A stretch of 64,000 nt of DNA from Streptomyces sp. HUAS CB01 (GCF_030406905.1 NZ_CP129137.1:7037501-7101500), one strand, 5' to 3'. Counted from the first letter of the stretch, positions 1 to 7,467 are shown. The notes: generated by a model from the sequence alone, not told the origin. Numbers and translations: made by a program.

Positions 1-794
1 CCGCGCAGCAGGTTCGCCTGCTGGAGCCCCGTCAGCACGGCCGTCAGCGCGACCATCGCCGCCATCGAGGCGAAGAGGACCCCGAGCAGCGAGGTCTGAC
101 GGCCCACCAGGTACATGTCGATGTACGTACGGCTCAGCGCGGGCAGCGCCGCGCCGACCGCGACGAGCAGCAGACTGGCGAGCAGCGCGGCGACCAGCGT
201 GCCGGTGGTGCCGCGCAGCCGGGCCGGCACGGAGCGCAGGACACCGGGCTTGCGGCCGCCGCGGCGGAAGCCGTCGCCGGGTTCGAAGACCAGCACCACT
301 CCGGTGAAGCTGGTGTCGAAGTCCTCCATGGACACGAACCGGCGGCCCTTGTCCGGGTCGTTGATGTGCACACCGCGGCGACCGAGGCGGCGCCCCATGC
401 CGTCGTGCACGACGTAGTGGTTGAACTCCCAGAACAGGATGGCCGGCGGCCGGACCCCGGCGAGCGCGGCCGGCTCCATCTGCATGCCCTTGGCCTGGAG
501 TCCGTAACTGCGGGCCGCCTTGAGGATGTTGCTGGCGCGGGAGCCGTCGCGGGAGACACCGCAGGCGATCCGCAGCTCCTCCAGGGGCACGTGTCTGCCG
601 TAGTGGCCGAGCACCATGGCGAGTGCGGCGGCGCCGCACTCCACGGCCTCCATCTGGAGCACGGTGGGGGTGCGGACGCTCTTCTGCCTCGCGGGCGCGG
701 CGGCCTTCCGTGCCCGGCGCGGGTCGGCGCGCCGCTGACCGCCGCCGCGGCGCGCGCCGGTGGAGCGGGGGGTCGTGGGGGAGGGAGCCGTCAC
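1..794 (-). CDS. NHLM/NHLP-type bacteriocin-export ABC transporter with C39 peptidase domain (N-terminal part, runs off the left edge)
   Basis: Only the first ~264 residues are inside the window. After a basic N-terminus, residues ~40-175 form a C39 (double-glycine leader) peptidase: Cys53 in QMEAVECGAAALAMVL, His126 in FNHYVVH and Asp146 in HINDP are the expected catalytic triad. A hydrophobic stretch (about residues 185-215) then begins the membrane domain; the ATPase domain would lie beyond the edge. Family members cut the leader after Gly-Gly while pumping the mature peptide out. The GTG start overlaps the TGA of the HlyD-like gene (GTGA), so the two are translationally coupled. With the double-glycine peptide gene at 1826-2053 this forms a peptide-export operon. 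The substrate assignment is inferred from context; the fold assignment rests on visible motifs. Confidence 0.9.
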   Translation of the reverse strand, partial: MTAPSPTTPRSTGARRGGGQRRADPRRARKAAAPARQKSVRTPTVLQMEAVECGAAALAMVLGHYGRHVPLEELRIACGVSRDGSRASNILKAARSYGLQAKGMQMEPAALAGVRPPAILFWEFNHYVVHDGMGRRLGRRGVHINDPDKGRRFVSMEDFDTSFTGVVLVFEPGDGFRRGGRKPGVLRSVPARLRGTTGTLVAALLASLLLVAVGAALPALSRTYIDMYLVGRQTSLLGVLFASMAAMVALTAVLTGLQQANLLR

Positions 795-1729
795 GGGAGC
801 AGCCAATCGATCGGACGCTGGTCGGCCAGCCGGATCGCGCCGCCGGCCGGGGTCATGGACGCGACGGCGTACGGCGGCCCTTCGGAGGACGACCAGGCGT
901 ACCCGGACTCGGTGCGGGGGGAGCGGTCGAGTTCCACCAGGACGGCGACGGGCCGGCCCTGGCGGGAGAACTGCTCGGCGAGCTGGCCGTCGCCGAGGAA
1001 GCCGGCGATCTGCTGCCGGCTCTGCGAGGTCCGCCCGACGGCCTTGACCCGTCCGCGCAGCACTCCGTACTGCTCGGACGGCACCGACTGCACGGTGAGG
1101 TCCACCCGTGCGCCGACGGGGACGGCCGTGCCGTTGTCGGCGGGAAGGTAGAGCAGCGCCTTCAGCGGGGCGCGTGCGTCGTCGACGCGTTCCAGGACGG
1201 CGACGTCCGCGCCGGTGGTGACGACGGCACCGATGGTGGCGACGAGGGACGTGACACGGCCCGCGGCGAGGGTCCGCACGAGCGTGCCGTCCTTCTTCCG
1301 GGCGCCGTCCCCGCTTGCGTCACCGCTCTCGCCGTCGCCGTCGCCGTCGCCGCTGCCGGAGTCCGGTCCGTCGTCGCCCGTGCCGTCCCCGCCGGTGGAC
1401 TCACCGTCGTCCTGGGTCCGGTCCGCGGAGGTGCGCACCCGCAGGAGAGGGGCACCGGCCGGGAGGCTCTTGCCCTCCTCGGCGAGCACCTCTGTCACCT
1501 GACCGGCGACCGGGCTCTGCAGGACGTAACTGCCCTGGGCGTGCGTGAGAATTCCCGGTGCGTGCACCGTGGACGAAACGGAACCGGTTGTCGCCCAGAA
1601 TGCGGCGGCCGCCATCGCGATCACCGTGACGGTGAGGACGAGCCAGCCCTGCGGACGGGCGAAACGGACCGGCAGATCGATTTCTTCCGGTGACTGCAGC
1701 TTGGAAAGGGCCTTTTGGCGGAACTGCAC
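791..1729 (-). CDS. HlyD-like membrane-fusion/secretion protein of an NHLM-type bacteriocin exporter
   Basis: A 312-residue protein with a short cytoplasmic N-terminus (EIDLPVRFARP), one membrane segment at about residues 30-53 and an extracytoplasmic part that starts with a lipoyl/HlyD-like half (GSYVLQSPVAGQVTEVLAEEGKS up to 'AEEGKS') and resumes with the second half (TLAAGRVTSLVATIGAVV). Between the halves, where longer adaptors carry the coiled-coil hairpin, there is instead a Gly/Asp-rich low-complexity stretch of roughly 45 residues. The protein should link the C39 ABC exporter to secretion. The GTG start is preceded by GGGAAGAG at suitable spacing. It lies 96 bp behind the peptide gene, separated by a strong hairpin, and overlaps the ABC gene by 4 bp. 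Confidence 0.85.
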   Translation of the reverse strand: MQFRQKALSKLQSPEEIDLPVRFARPQGWLVLTVTVIAMAAAAFWATTGSVSSTVHAPGILTHAQGSYVLQSPVAGQVTEVLAEEGKSLPAGAPLLRVRTSADRTQDDGESTGGDGTGDDGPDSGSGDGDGDGESGDASGDGARKKDGTLVRTLAAGRVTSLVATIGAVVTTGADVAVLERVDDARAPLKALLYLPADNGTAVPVGARVDLTVQSVPSEQYGVLRGRVKAVGRTSQSRQQIAGFLGDGQLAEQFSRQGRPVAVLVELDRSPRTESGYAWSSSEGPPYAVASMTPAGGAIRLADQRPIDWLLP

Positions 1730-1779
1730 GTAACTCTTCCCTCGACTGCATATGTCCGGGTCCGGGGGTGAAAAGCGCG

Positions 1780-1814
1780 GTGAGCCCCGGAACGGGGAAG
1801 GTTCCGGGGCTCAC
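1780..1814 (-). terminator. Strong hairpin between the peptide gene and the export genes (likely partial terminator/attenuator)
   Basis: A perfect 14-bp inverted repeat, GTGAGCCCCGGAAC and its complement, encloses a 7-nt loop. It begins 11 bp after the stop codon of the peptide gene and lies inside the operon, upstream of the HlyD-like gene. It has no long U-run, as is common in Streptomyces. I infer partial termination or 3'-end protection that favours peptide mRNA over exporter mRNA. Confidence 0.7.
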
Positions 1815-1825
1815 TCAGGGCGTGC

Positions 1826-2053
1826 TCAGAGGCCGGCGACGAGACCGGTGACGGCACCGGTGTTCAGGCCGGTCGCACCCTCGACGGTGCCCACGACGGA
1901 GCCCACGAGGGCCGAGGCCGGGACGATGCCGTCAACGGTGGAGGTCAGACCGGAAACCGCGCCGGCGGCCACGGCGCTGTGCAGACCGCCGGAGACGTTG
2001 TCGAGGTCGGCGTCGGAGATCTCAGCGGTCTCGACCTGGGGGGTGAAGTTCAT
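1826..2053 (-). CDS. Double-glycine-leader bacteriocin-like precursor peptide with cysteine-free glycine-zipper core
   Basis: 75 residues. The ATG at 2053 is preferred over an in-frame ATG 18 nt upstream because GGGAAG sits 7 nt before it. Residues 1-23 are an acidic leader ending in EISDADLDNVSGG, the pattern of type-A2 lantibiotic-like leaders cut after Gly-Gly by C39 peptidases. The 52-residue core has no Cys, so lanthionines cannot form. It is rich in Ala, Val, Gly, Ser and Thr and has glycines every fourth residue (51, 55, 59; then 62, 66, 70, 74; also 31, 35), plus the pairs AVSGL and AVTGL. That is a glycine-zipper helix suited to membrane insertion or oligomerisation. The exporter genes follow. 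It could be an unmodified pore-forming peptide or be modified by enzymes encoded left of the window. Confidence 0.8.
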   Translation of the reverse strand: MNFTPQVETAEISDADLDNVSGGLHSAVAAGAVSGLTSTVDGIVPASALVGSVVGTVEGATGLNTGAVTGLVAGL

Positions 2054-2561
2054 GATGAAGCTTCCCTTCATGTGGATATTTCTCAGGGTCACGGCCGGCC
2101 CCGCCGGATTACGTACCGGCCGCGTCGGCGGGCGTGCGGGTCCACGAAACCGGAAACCCGTGTGCAACTCCCGCAGTGCGCAGGATCAAAGCACGACGGC
2201 GGACCCAACATCCAATCCCAGGGCGCCCGATCGGCGCCCGATCCGTCGCGGAATTGCGTTCAGGTGCAGGCGCGTCCACGAGGCGGTGGCGACTTCTTCA
2301 CAAGTTTCACCGGCTCGATTCCGTCCGGGTGAAATGACGAGTCGTCGCGGAATCGGACACTCCGGTCCAATGGATCAACGGGCCGCCAAGCCCGCGGGGC
2401 GGGCGGGGCGGAGGTCAATCGCGGTGCGTCGGTTGCGTGTTCGGTGTGCAGGTTTCCGGAAGACTCTGTTCCGGTCGGCATGGACCACCGTGGGCCGCGG
2501 CCCGGGGCGGGTGCCGGCCACCGGTGCGAGGGGCGTGCGGGCCGACGGCCCCGAACGGCGT
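2054..2561. other. Upstream region of the peptide operon, no gene seen
   Basis: About 500 bp between the peptide gene and the CAP-fusion gene. No frame has convincing codon bias. The promoter of the peptide operon should lie in the part nearest 2054. An 11-bp unit (GGCGCCCGATC) is repeated in tandem near 2222-2243. Confidence 0.5.
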
Positions 2562-2588
2562 GTGGGCCGCCTGCGGGAGGCGGCCCAC
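2562..2588 (-). terminator. Hairpin downstream of the sigma-CAP fusion gene
   Basis: A perfect 11-bp stem (GTGGGCCGCCT with AGGCGGCCCAC) around a 5-nt loop lies about 90 bp past the stop codon at 2676, in the right place for a transcription terminator. Confidence 0.6.
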
Positions 2589-2623
2589 GGGGGGTGGCCG
2601 GAGGGAACGGCGCACGGGGCGGC

Positions 2624-2673
2624 GGTCAGGGTGAACGCCGCACGGGACGGTCAGGGTGAACGCCGCACGGGGC
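2624..2673. repeat. 25-bp tandem duplication just after the sigma-CAP gene
   Basis: GGTCAGGGTGAACGCCGCAC occurs at 2624 and again at 2649, a period of 25 bp, between the hairpin at 2562-2588 and the stop codon at 2676. Confidence 0.7.
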
Positions 2674-2675
2674 CG

Positions 2676-4370
2676 TCAGAGGGACGTGCCGAAGGCCTGC
2701 GTCCACCAGGGCCCGCCGGAGGCGTCGTGGATGCCGACGCCGAGCTCCTTGAACGAGCAGTTGAGGATGTTGGCCCGGTGGCCCGGGCTGTTCATCCACG
2801 AGTCCATCACGGACGACGGACTCTGCTGGCCCCGCGCGATGTTCTCCCCGTACGTGCTCCACCGGTAGCCGGCTGCGGTGATGCGGTCACCGGGGTCGCT
2901 GCCGTCCGGGCTGGTGTGGTCGAAGTAGCCCCGGGCCGCCATGTCCTCGGAGTGGCGCCGCGCGGCGGTCTCCAGCTTGTCGTTGCTGCGGACCGGGCCG
3001 CATCCCGCCTTTGAGCGTTCCGCGTTGACCAGGGCGACGACCTGGGCGACGTCCCCGCTCGGCAGCGGCGGCTCCGGGTCCGGCGCCTCGGGGGTGGGCG
3101 TCGGCTTGGGCTTCGGCTTCGCCGTGCTCGGCTTGGGCTTCGGCTTGGCCGTCCTGCCGGTGCTCGCGCTCACGCTCGGGCTGGGCGACGGAGAGGCGGA
3201 CTGCGACGGCGACGGGGAAGCGGACTGCGACGGCGACGGCTGCGCGGGCGAGGCGGGCGCGGCCACGGTGGAGGCCGGCTCCTCGGACTCGTCGGGGCCG
3301 AGGAGGAGATGGGCCGTGCCGCCCGCGGTCACCAGCGCGGCGACCGCTGCGGCGACGGCCGTCGTGCGGCGCCGCCGCCGCGCCCGCTCCAGACGGGCCT
3401 GGGTGCGGGCCGAGCCGGCGCCGGCCGCCTCGGCGGAGCCGGGCGCGTCCCCCGACGGGCCGCTGTCACCGCCACGGCCGGAGCCCGGGGCGTACGGGGA
3501 GCCCTGGGCGTGACCGGCGGCCGGTCCGCCGCCCGAGTGCGCCGGGCTGCCGAACGACGCCGTGGCCGCCAGGTCCGGCGTCTGCGGCGCGAAGGCGGCC
3601 AGGGACGCCGCCACCGGCACCAGGGCGAGACCCACGAGCAGCCCCTCGGCGGGCACCAGACCCGACCAGTGCCCCGAACAGACCGTGCAGCCCCGGGCGT
3701 GACGGGCGATCCGCTTGCGCCACAGCGCCGACGGCATGCCGTCCCAGCCCGCGACGATCGGCTGCAGCAGCACGCAGCCCGGATCGGCGGACAGCGCGCG
3801 CACGACCACGCGGGCCGTCTCCAGCTGGGCCTTCATCCGCTGCACCCGCACCGCGGTGTGCTGCGGGGACAGTTCCAGCGCGGCCGCGACCTCCTCCCGG
3901 GAGAGTTCCCCGGCGGCCTCCAGCCACCACAGCGACAGCAGCGCGCGGTCGTCCTCGTCCAGCCAGCGGGTCGCCTCGGCGGTCTCCCGCCGCTGCCCGG
4001 AGAGGCCGAGGCGGGTGATGGTCAGGTCCACGAAGTCCGCGCCGGGGTCGACGACGTCGTACGCGTCCTCCAGCCCGCCGGCGCCGGGTATCGCGCCGGC
4101 CCGGCGCTCGCGCCAGTGGCCGCGTATCTGGTTCATGGTGATGGCCACCAGCCAGCTGCGGAAGCTGTCCGGGCTGCGCAGCGCGTCCAGTCCGCCGAGG
4201 ACGCGGAGCATGGTCTCCTGCACCACGTCGTCCACGTCCGCGTGGCCGTTCATGGCGCGGCCGACGATGTTGTAGACCAGCGGAAGGTACTCGGCGACGA
4301 GCCGGTCCTGGGCGTGCTGGTCACCGGCCTGCGCCGCCATGATCACCGCGGCTTCGCGTTCGCTGCTCAC
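2676..4370 (-). CDS. ECF-type sigma factor fused to zinc-finger anti-sigma-like segment, membrane helix and extracellular CAP domain
   Basis: 564 residues. Residues ~14-90 resemble sigma region 2 (DVDDVVQETMLRVLGGLDAL; SFRSWLVAITMNQIRGHWRERR). Residues ~136-192 resemble region 4 with a helix-turn-helix (LSREEVAAALELSPQHTAVR). A His224-x3-Cys228-x2-Cys231 motif as in zinc anti-sigma factors follows. A clear membrane helix lies at ~336-357 after a basic RRRRR stretch, then a Pro/Ser/Lys linker, and a CAP (SCP/PR-1) domain from ~441 to the end (YGENIARGQ; NSPGHRANIL). The topology predicts a membrane-tethered sigma factor with a sensor or effector domain outside. The GTG start overlaps the NUDIX stop (GTGA). 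The single continuous high-GC3 frame argues for a true fusion, not an assembly error. Confidence 0.85.
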   Translation of the reverse strand: MSSEREAAVIMAAQAGDQHAQDRLVAEYLPLVYNIVGRAMNGHADVDDVVQETMLRVLGGLDALRSPDSFRSWLVAITMNQIRGHWRERRAGAIPGAGGLEDAYDVVDPGADFVDLTITRLGLSGQRRETAEATRWLDEDDRALLSLWWLEAAGELSREEVAAALELSPQHTAVRVQRMKAQLETARVVVRALSADPGCVLLQPIVAGWDGMPSALWRKRIARHARGCTVCSGHWSGLVPAEGLLVGLALVPVAASLAAFAPQTPDLAATASFGSPAHSGGGPAAGHAQGSPYAPGSGRGGDSGPSGDAPGSAEAAGAGSARTQARLERARRRRRTTAVAAAVAALVTAGGTAHLLLGPDESEEPASTVAAPASPAQPSPSQSASPSPSQSASPSPSPSVSASTGRTAKPKPKPSTAKPKPKPTPTPEAPDPEPPLPSGDVAQVVALVNAERSKAGCGPVRSNDKLETAARRHSEDMAARGYFDHTSPDGSDPGDRITAAGYRWSTYGENIARGQQSPSSVMDSWMNSPGHRANILNCSFKELGVGIHDASGGPWWTQAFGTSL

Positions 4371-4933
4371 GCTGTGTCCACTCTCTTCCTGGGCTGGGAC
4401 GTGTCTCCTCCGACACCTGGGAGACGCCCTGCCTCCGCGCCGATAACAGAAATCGGATAGGAGTACGCAGAAACCTCCGGGAGTGTTAGATCCGCACGCC
4501 AGGCGCGCAGGACCGCGGCGGAGGGTTCGAACAGTTCGCCAGGAATGTGAGCCGGTTCGTGCCACTGCCAGCGCACGATCTTGTCCGGCTCGGTGACCTC
4601 GGGCTCGCCCTCCACCCCCGTGACGAGACCGGCGGCGGAGATCCGGGTCACCCCCCGCTTCCCGTCCATGACCACGGCGACGACGGTCACGTCCTCCTCG
4701 CGCACCCGCAGCCCCGTCTCCTCGGCCAGCTCCCTGGCCCCCGCCCGCTCGAAGCTCTCCCCGGGATCCACCTTGCCGCCGGGCAGCTCCCAGCGGCCGT
4801 GGTGGTCCAGGCCGAGCAGGATGCGCCCACCGGGCCCGACGACGATCATGCCGACGCCGGTCAGGCCGTCGGGTGCGGGGAAGGCGCGGGCGGCTCGCTC
4901 GTCGGGGGCGGGGCCGGGGGAGTGGTTCACCAT
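4367..4933 (-). CDS. NUDIX hydrolase
   Basis: 188 residues. The full Nudix box (GX5EX7REUXEEXGU) is visible as GGKVDPGESFERAGARELAE followed by ETGL, so the protein should cleave a nucleoside diphosphate linked to another moiety, using Mg2+ or Mn2+. The substrate cannot be read from sequence; the N-terminal strand (GVGMIVVGPGGRILLGLDHHG) is typical of MutT-like members. The stop codon overlaps the GTG start of the sigma-CAP gene by 4 bp, so the two are translationally coupled, which may tie nucleotide clean-up to that regulator. The ATG at 4933 is the best start because the frame loses coding character just upstream. Confidence 0.9.
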   Translation of the reverse strand: MVNHSPGPAPDERAARAFPAPDGLTGVGMIVVGPGGRILLGLDHHGRWELPGGKVDPGESFERAGARELAEETGLRVREEDVTVVAVVMDGKRGVTRISAAGLVTGVEGEPEVTEPDKIVRWQWHEPAHIPGELFEPSAAVLRAWRADLTLPEVSAYSYPISVIGAEAGRLPGVGGDTSQPRKRVDTA

Positions 4934-5044
4934 GCGGGGATCGTACGAGGTTTCGAATCCCCTTCGTGATGGAGTCCGGTGCGGTGTGACGTGTCGGACT
5001 CGGCGCCGTCACGCCCCCTCCGTGAGCGGTGTGCGGGCCACGCG

Positions 5045-5128
5045 GGCGGGGGGCGCGGGCGCGGTGACGGGGGAGCGCGGGAGGGGACGGGGGAGGGGAG
5101 AAGGGGGGGGCGCGGCGGGCAGGGGCCG
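5045..5128 (+). other. G-run-rich tract (quadruplex-capable)
   Basis: A purine-rich stretch on the + strand between the NUDIX gene and the gene at 5144 has many runs of three to eight G separated by short spacers. It contains no gene; 4934-5143 otherwise holds the NUDIX upstream region. Confidence 0.4.
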
Positions 5129-5143
5129 TCCGCCCCGGGCCGC

Positions 5144-5560
5144 TCACACGCCCTGTGCGCTCCTGGCTCCGTAGCGTGCCCACGCGGGCGCCACACCGGT
5201 GATCTGGCAGATCATGAGGTACAGCGGGATGGGCGGCGTGTAGGGGCTGGAGTTCTCGGGCCAGTGGATCAGCCGGGTGTCCGCGGCCGGTACGTACGCC
5301 CCGCGGGAGTAGTACGCGGGCAGCGGCCACGTGAGGTCCTGGTCGGAGCCGGCCGGAACGATCCACCACATCCAGTCCGTGTCCGCGTAGACACAGCCCG
5401 TGCGGGGGAGCCTCGCCAGCAGCCGACGGCCGTGCCGTGCGGGCAGTCCGACGGCGTCGTGGCCGAGGGCGGCCGACAGGCCCGGCGGGACGTCGAGGCG
5501 CAGCGGTTCGCCCGCCTGGTCCCGCCCCCGGGAGAGCAGGCCGGCCATCGACCTCAGCAC
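5144..5560 (-). CDS. Conserved hypothetical protein paired with an RsbW-like ATPase
   Basis: 138 residues from GTG at 5560, or 134 from ATG at 5548; the start is uncertain. The sequence has a hydrophilic N-terminus (LSRGRDQAGEPLRL), a central ADTDWMWWIVPAGSDQ motif and a PYTPPIPLYLMICQITG stretch near the end. No signal peptide or clear membrane helix is present. With the GTG start it overlaps the end of the RsbW-like gene by 7 bp, so it is co-translated with it. I do not recognise a catalytic motif. Its position next to an anti-sigma-type ATPase suggests a partner or accessory role in the same regulatory unit. Confidence 0.7.
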   Translation of the reverse strand: MLRSMAGLLSRGRDQAGEPLRLDVPPGLSAALGHDAVGLPARHGRRLLARLPRTGCVYADTDWMWWIVPAGSDQDLTWPLPAYYSRGAYVPAADTRLIHWPENSSPYTPPIPLYLMICQITGVAPAWARYGARSAQGV

Positions 5561-6018
5561 GGCCGCCCCAGAGCCAGCTCGGCCCAGACGACCCGGCCCG
5601 GCCCCGGATGCGCGTCGTGCGCGCCCCAGGCGCTGCTGACGGCGTCCACCAGCAGCAGTCCGCGCCCGCCCTCCTCCACGGAGTCCCGGCGCAGTCGCGG
5701 CTCGCCCGGCGGGCAGCCCTCGTCCTGCACCGCTATGCGCAACTGGCCCGGCACGTCGTGCAGTTCGCACAGGACGCGCTGGCTCGCGGTGTGCACGACG
5801 GCATTGGTGAACAGTTCGGAGGCGACCAGCGCCACGGTGTCGAAGTGGCTCCTGTCGACGCCCCAGCGCATCATGCGCTCCTGGATCAGGTGCCTGGCGC
5901 GTGCGACCGAGTCGGCCCGGCCGGGGAGCTCGAACCCGAAGCGGCGGATCGCCGGCACTGGGGAGGCCGGCTGACGCGGCACCGCGATCACGGGCCTGAG
6001 CGTGTTACCAGGAGCCAC
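5554..6018 (-). CDS. RsbW/SpoIIAB-type ATP-binding regulatory protein (GHKL fold)
   Basis: About 154 residues. The N-box (ALVASELFTNAVVHT), the DEG motif (AVQDEGCPP) and the glycine-rich box (EEGGRGLLLVDAVSSAWG) of HATPase_c/GHKL proteins are present, and the length fits Streptomyces single-domain anti-sigma-like kinases. Its likely role is to bind a sigma factor or anti-anti-sigma factor. GTG at 6018 is chosen because AAGGA lies 6 nt upstream; a TTG at 6024 is possible. It is divergent from an XRE-DUF5753 regulator and a DUF397 gene, reproducing the three-gene WhiJ-type arrangement found many times in Streptomyces genomes. Confidence 0.85.
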   Translation of the reverse strand: MAPGNTLRPVIAVPRQPASPVPAIRRFGFELPGRADSVARARHLIQERMMRWGVDRSHFDTVALVASELFTNAVVHTASQRVLCELHDVPGQLRIAVQDEGCPPGEPRLRRDSVEEGGRGLLLVDAVSSAWGAHDAHPGPGRVVWAELALGRPC

Positions 6019-6136
6019 GACCAATCCTTAACGGTGGGGAAGCAGTGCCGTACATGCCTCTCCCCGGGCAAGGCGCGGCAGCCTCGTGAACTGGTTCACC
6101 GAGTCACTCTCCCCCCGAAGCCGACACTTGGCAAGA

Positions 6137-6161
6137 GGCACTCTGAAAATTGCAGAGTGCC
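6137..6161. promoter_or_regulatory. Palindrome between the RsbW-like and XRE genes (candidate operator)
   Basis: A perfect 9-bp inverted repeat, GGCACTCTG and CAGAGTGCC, separated by AAAATTG, lies in the divergent intergenic region. Its AT-rich centre and location suit a site for the adjacent XRE regulator. Confidence 0.55.
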
Positions 6162-6258
6162 GGGTGCTGGGACAGGGTGGCATGGCACACTCGTCGTGAC
6201 ACCGATGTCGTGACGTCGGGTCGTGCACATCGAGAACAGGGCGCTGGGGAGGTCTGTA

Positions 6259-7119
6259 GTGAGCGAGCCGCGGTCCGCCCCCACGGTGGGGCAGGTCGTA
6301 CTGGGCAAGCGACTGCAGGATCTGCGGGAGCGAGCCGGCCTGAGACGCGAAGAGGCCGCCAAGGTCCTCCGCGTGGCCCCCGCCACCATCCGCCGGATGG
6401 AGACGGCGGAAGTCGCTCTCAAAATCCCCTACGTCCAGCTCCTCCTGAGGGCCTACGGCATCCCCGAGGACGAGGCCGAGGGCTTCGTCCAGCTCGCCGA
6501 GGACGCCAACAAGCCCGGCTGGTGGCAGCGTTTCCACGATGTCCTCCCCGGCTGGTTCAGCATGTACGTCAGCCTGGAGGGGGCGGCCTCCCTCATTCGC
6601 GCGTACGAGCCGCACTTCGTCCCCGGACTCCTCCAGACCGAGGACTACGCGCGCGGCGTCATGCACAGCGGAGCCCTCGGCGCCACCAGCGCCGAGGACA
6701 TCGAGCGGCACGTCGCCCTGCGCATGGAACGACAGGGACTGCTCGGCAGGTCCGACGCACCCAGATTCTGGGTGATCATGGACGAGACGGCGCTGCGCCG
6801 CCCCGTGGGCGGAACGAAGGTGATGCGGGCGCAGATCGACCGGCTGCTCGAAGCGGCCGAGCGGCCCCACATCACGCTCCAGGTCGCGGAGTTCGCGACC
6901 GGACCCCACGCCGGCACCTACGGGCCGTTCGTGCTCTTCCGCTTCGCCGTGCCCGAACTGCCCGACATGGTCTACAGCGAGTACCTCACCGGCGCGGTCT
7001 ACCTCGACGCCCGCCCCGAGGTGGCCTCGCACCTGGAGGTCATGGACCGCATGGCGGCCCAGGCCGCCACCGCACAACGCACGAAGGACCTCCTCCGGAG
7101 CGTCCGCAAGGAGCTGTGA
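6259..7119 (+). CDS. XRE-family regulator with DUF5753 domain (WhiJ-like)
   Basis: 286 residues from GTG at 6259, with GGGGAGG 6 nt upstream. Residues ~15-70 form an XRE helix-turn-helix (LGKRLQDLRERAGLRREEAAK cut to LRERAGLRREEAAKVLRV; APATIRRMETAEV). The rest matches the DUF5753 layout of WhiJ-like proteins (PHFVPGLLQTEDYAR; EFATGPHAGTYGPFVLFRF; VYSEYLTGAVYLD). These proteins regulate development and secondary metabolism, usually together with a DUF397 protein and an RsbW-like ATPase, both present here. The DUF397 gene follows directly, so the two are co-transcribed. The palindrome at 6137-6161 may be its operator. Confidence 0.9.
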   Translation: MSEPRSAPTVGQVVLGKRLQDLRERAGLRREEAAKVLRVAPATIRRMETAEVALKIPYVQLLLRAYGIPEDEAEGFVQLAEDANKPGWWQRFHDVLPGWFSMYVSLEGAASLIRAYEPHFVPGLLQTEDYARGVMHSGALGATSAEDIERHVALRMERQGLLGRSDAPRFWVIMDETALRRPVGGTKVMRAQIDRLLEAAERPHITLQVAEFATGPHAGTYGPFVLFRFAVPELPDMVYSEYLTGAVYLDARPEVASHLEVMDRMAAQAATAQRTKDLLRSVRKEL

Positions 7120-7356
7120 ATGGACCGCATATACAACGGCATGCCCGCCCGGGAGCTCGGCTCGGAGGGCTGGCACAAGCCGTGGAGCGGCGGCAACGGC
7201 GGCAACTGCATCGAGGCCATGAAGCTGGCCGACGGCAGGGTCGCGGTGCGCCAGTCCGCCGATCCCGACGGCCCCGCGCTCATCTACACGCACGGCGAGA
7301 TCGCCGCTTTCATCCAGGGCGCCAAGGCCGGTCAGGCAGACTTCCTCCTGACGTGA
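7120..7356 (+). CDS. DUF397 small protein (WhiJ-locus partner)
   Basis: 78 residues. It shows the DUF397 pattern: an early W-x-KPWSGGNGGNCIEAM segment, then GRVAVRQSADPDGPALIYT and a terminal AAFIQGAKAGQADFLL. The ATG follows the stop codon of the XRE gene with no gap. DUF397 proteins are encoded beside DUF5753 regulators throughout Streptomyces and are thought to work with or against them. The length is normal for the family. Confidence 0.9.
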   Translation: MDRIYNGMPARELGSEGWHKPWSGGNGGNCIEAMKLADGRVAVRQSADPDGPALIYTHGEIAAFIQGAKAGQADFLLT

Positions 7357-7467
7357 TCAACTGGGGGCCCGGGCCGGCCCGATCGGCCTGACCCCGGCTC
7401 AGCAACCGTCGCAGTACGTGCAGTTCCGTCCGTCCACCGCCACACCCCGACCCCCTGGAGGCGCCAG

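Noticed and set aside
1..2053. Classical lanthipeptide cluster
   Set aside because: The core peptide has no Cys and no LanM, LanB or LanC gene is in the window; a modifying enzyme may still exist to the left.
3100..3260. Repeats in the sigma-CAP linker as a possible CRISPR or VNTR
   Set aside because: They are codon-level Pro/Ser/Lys repeats of an in-frame linker, with no spacers.
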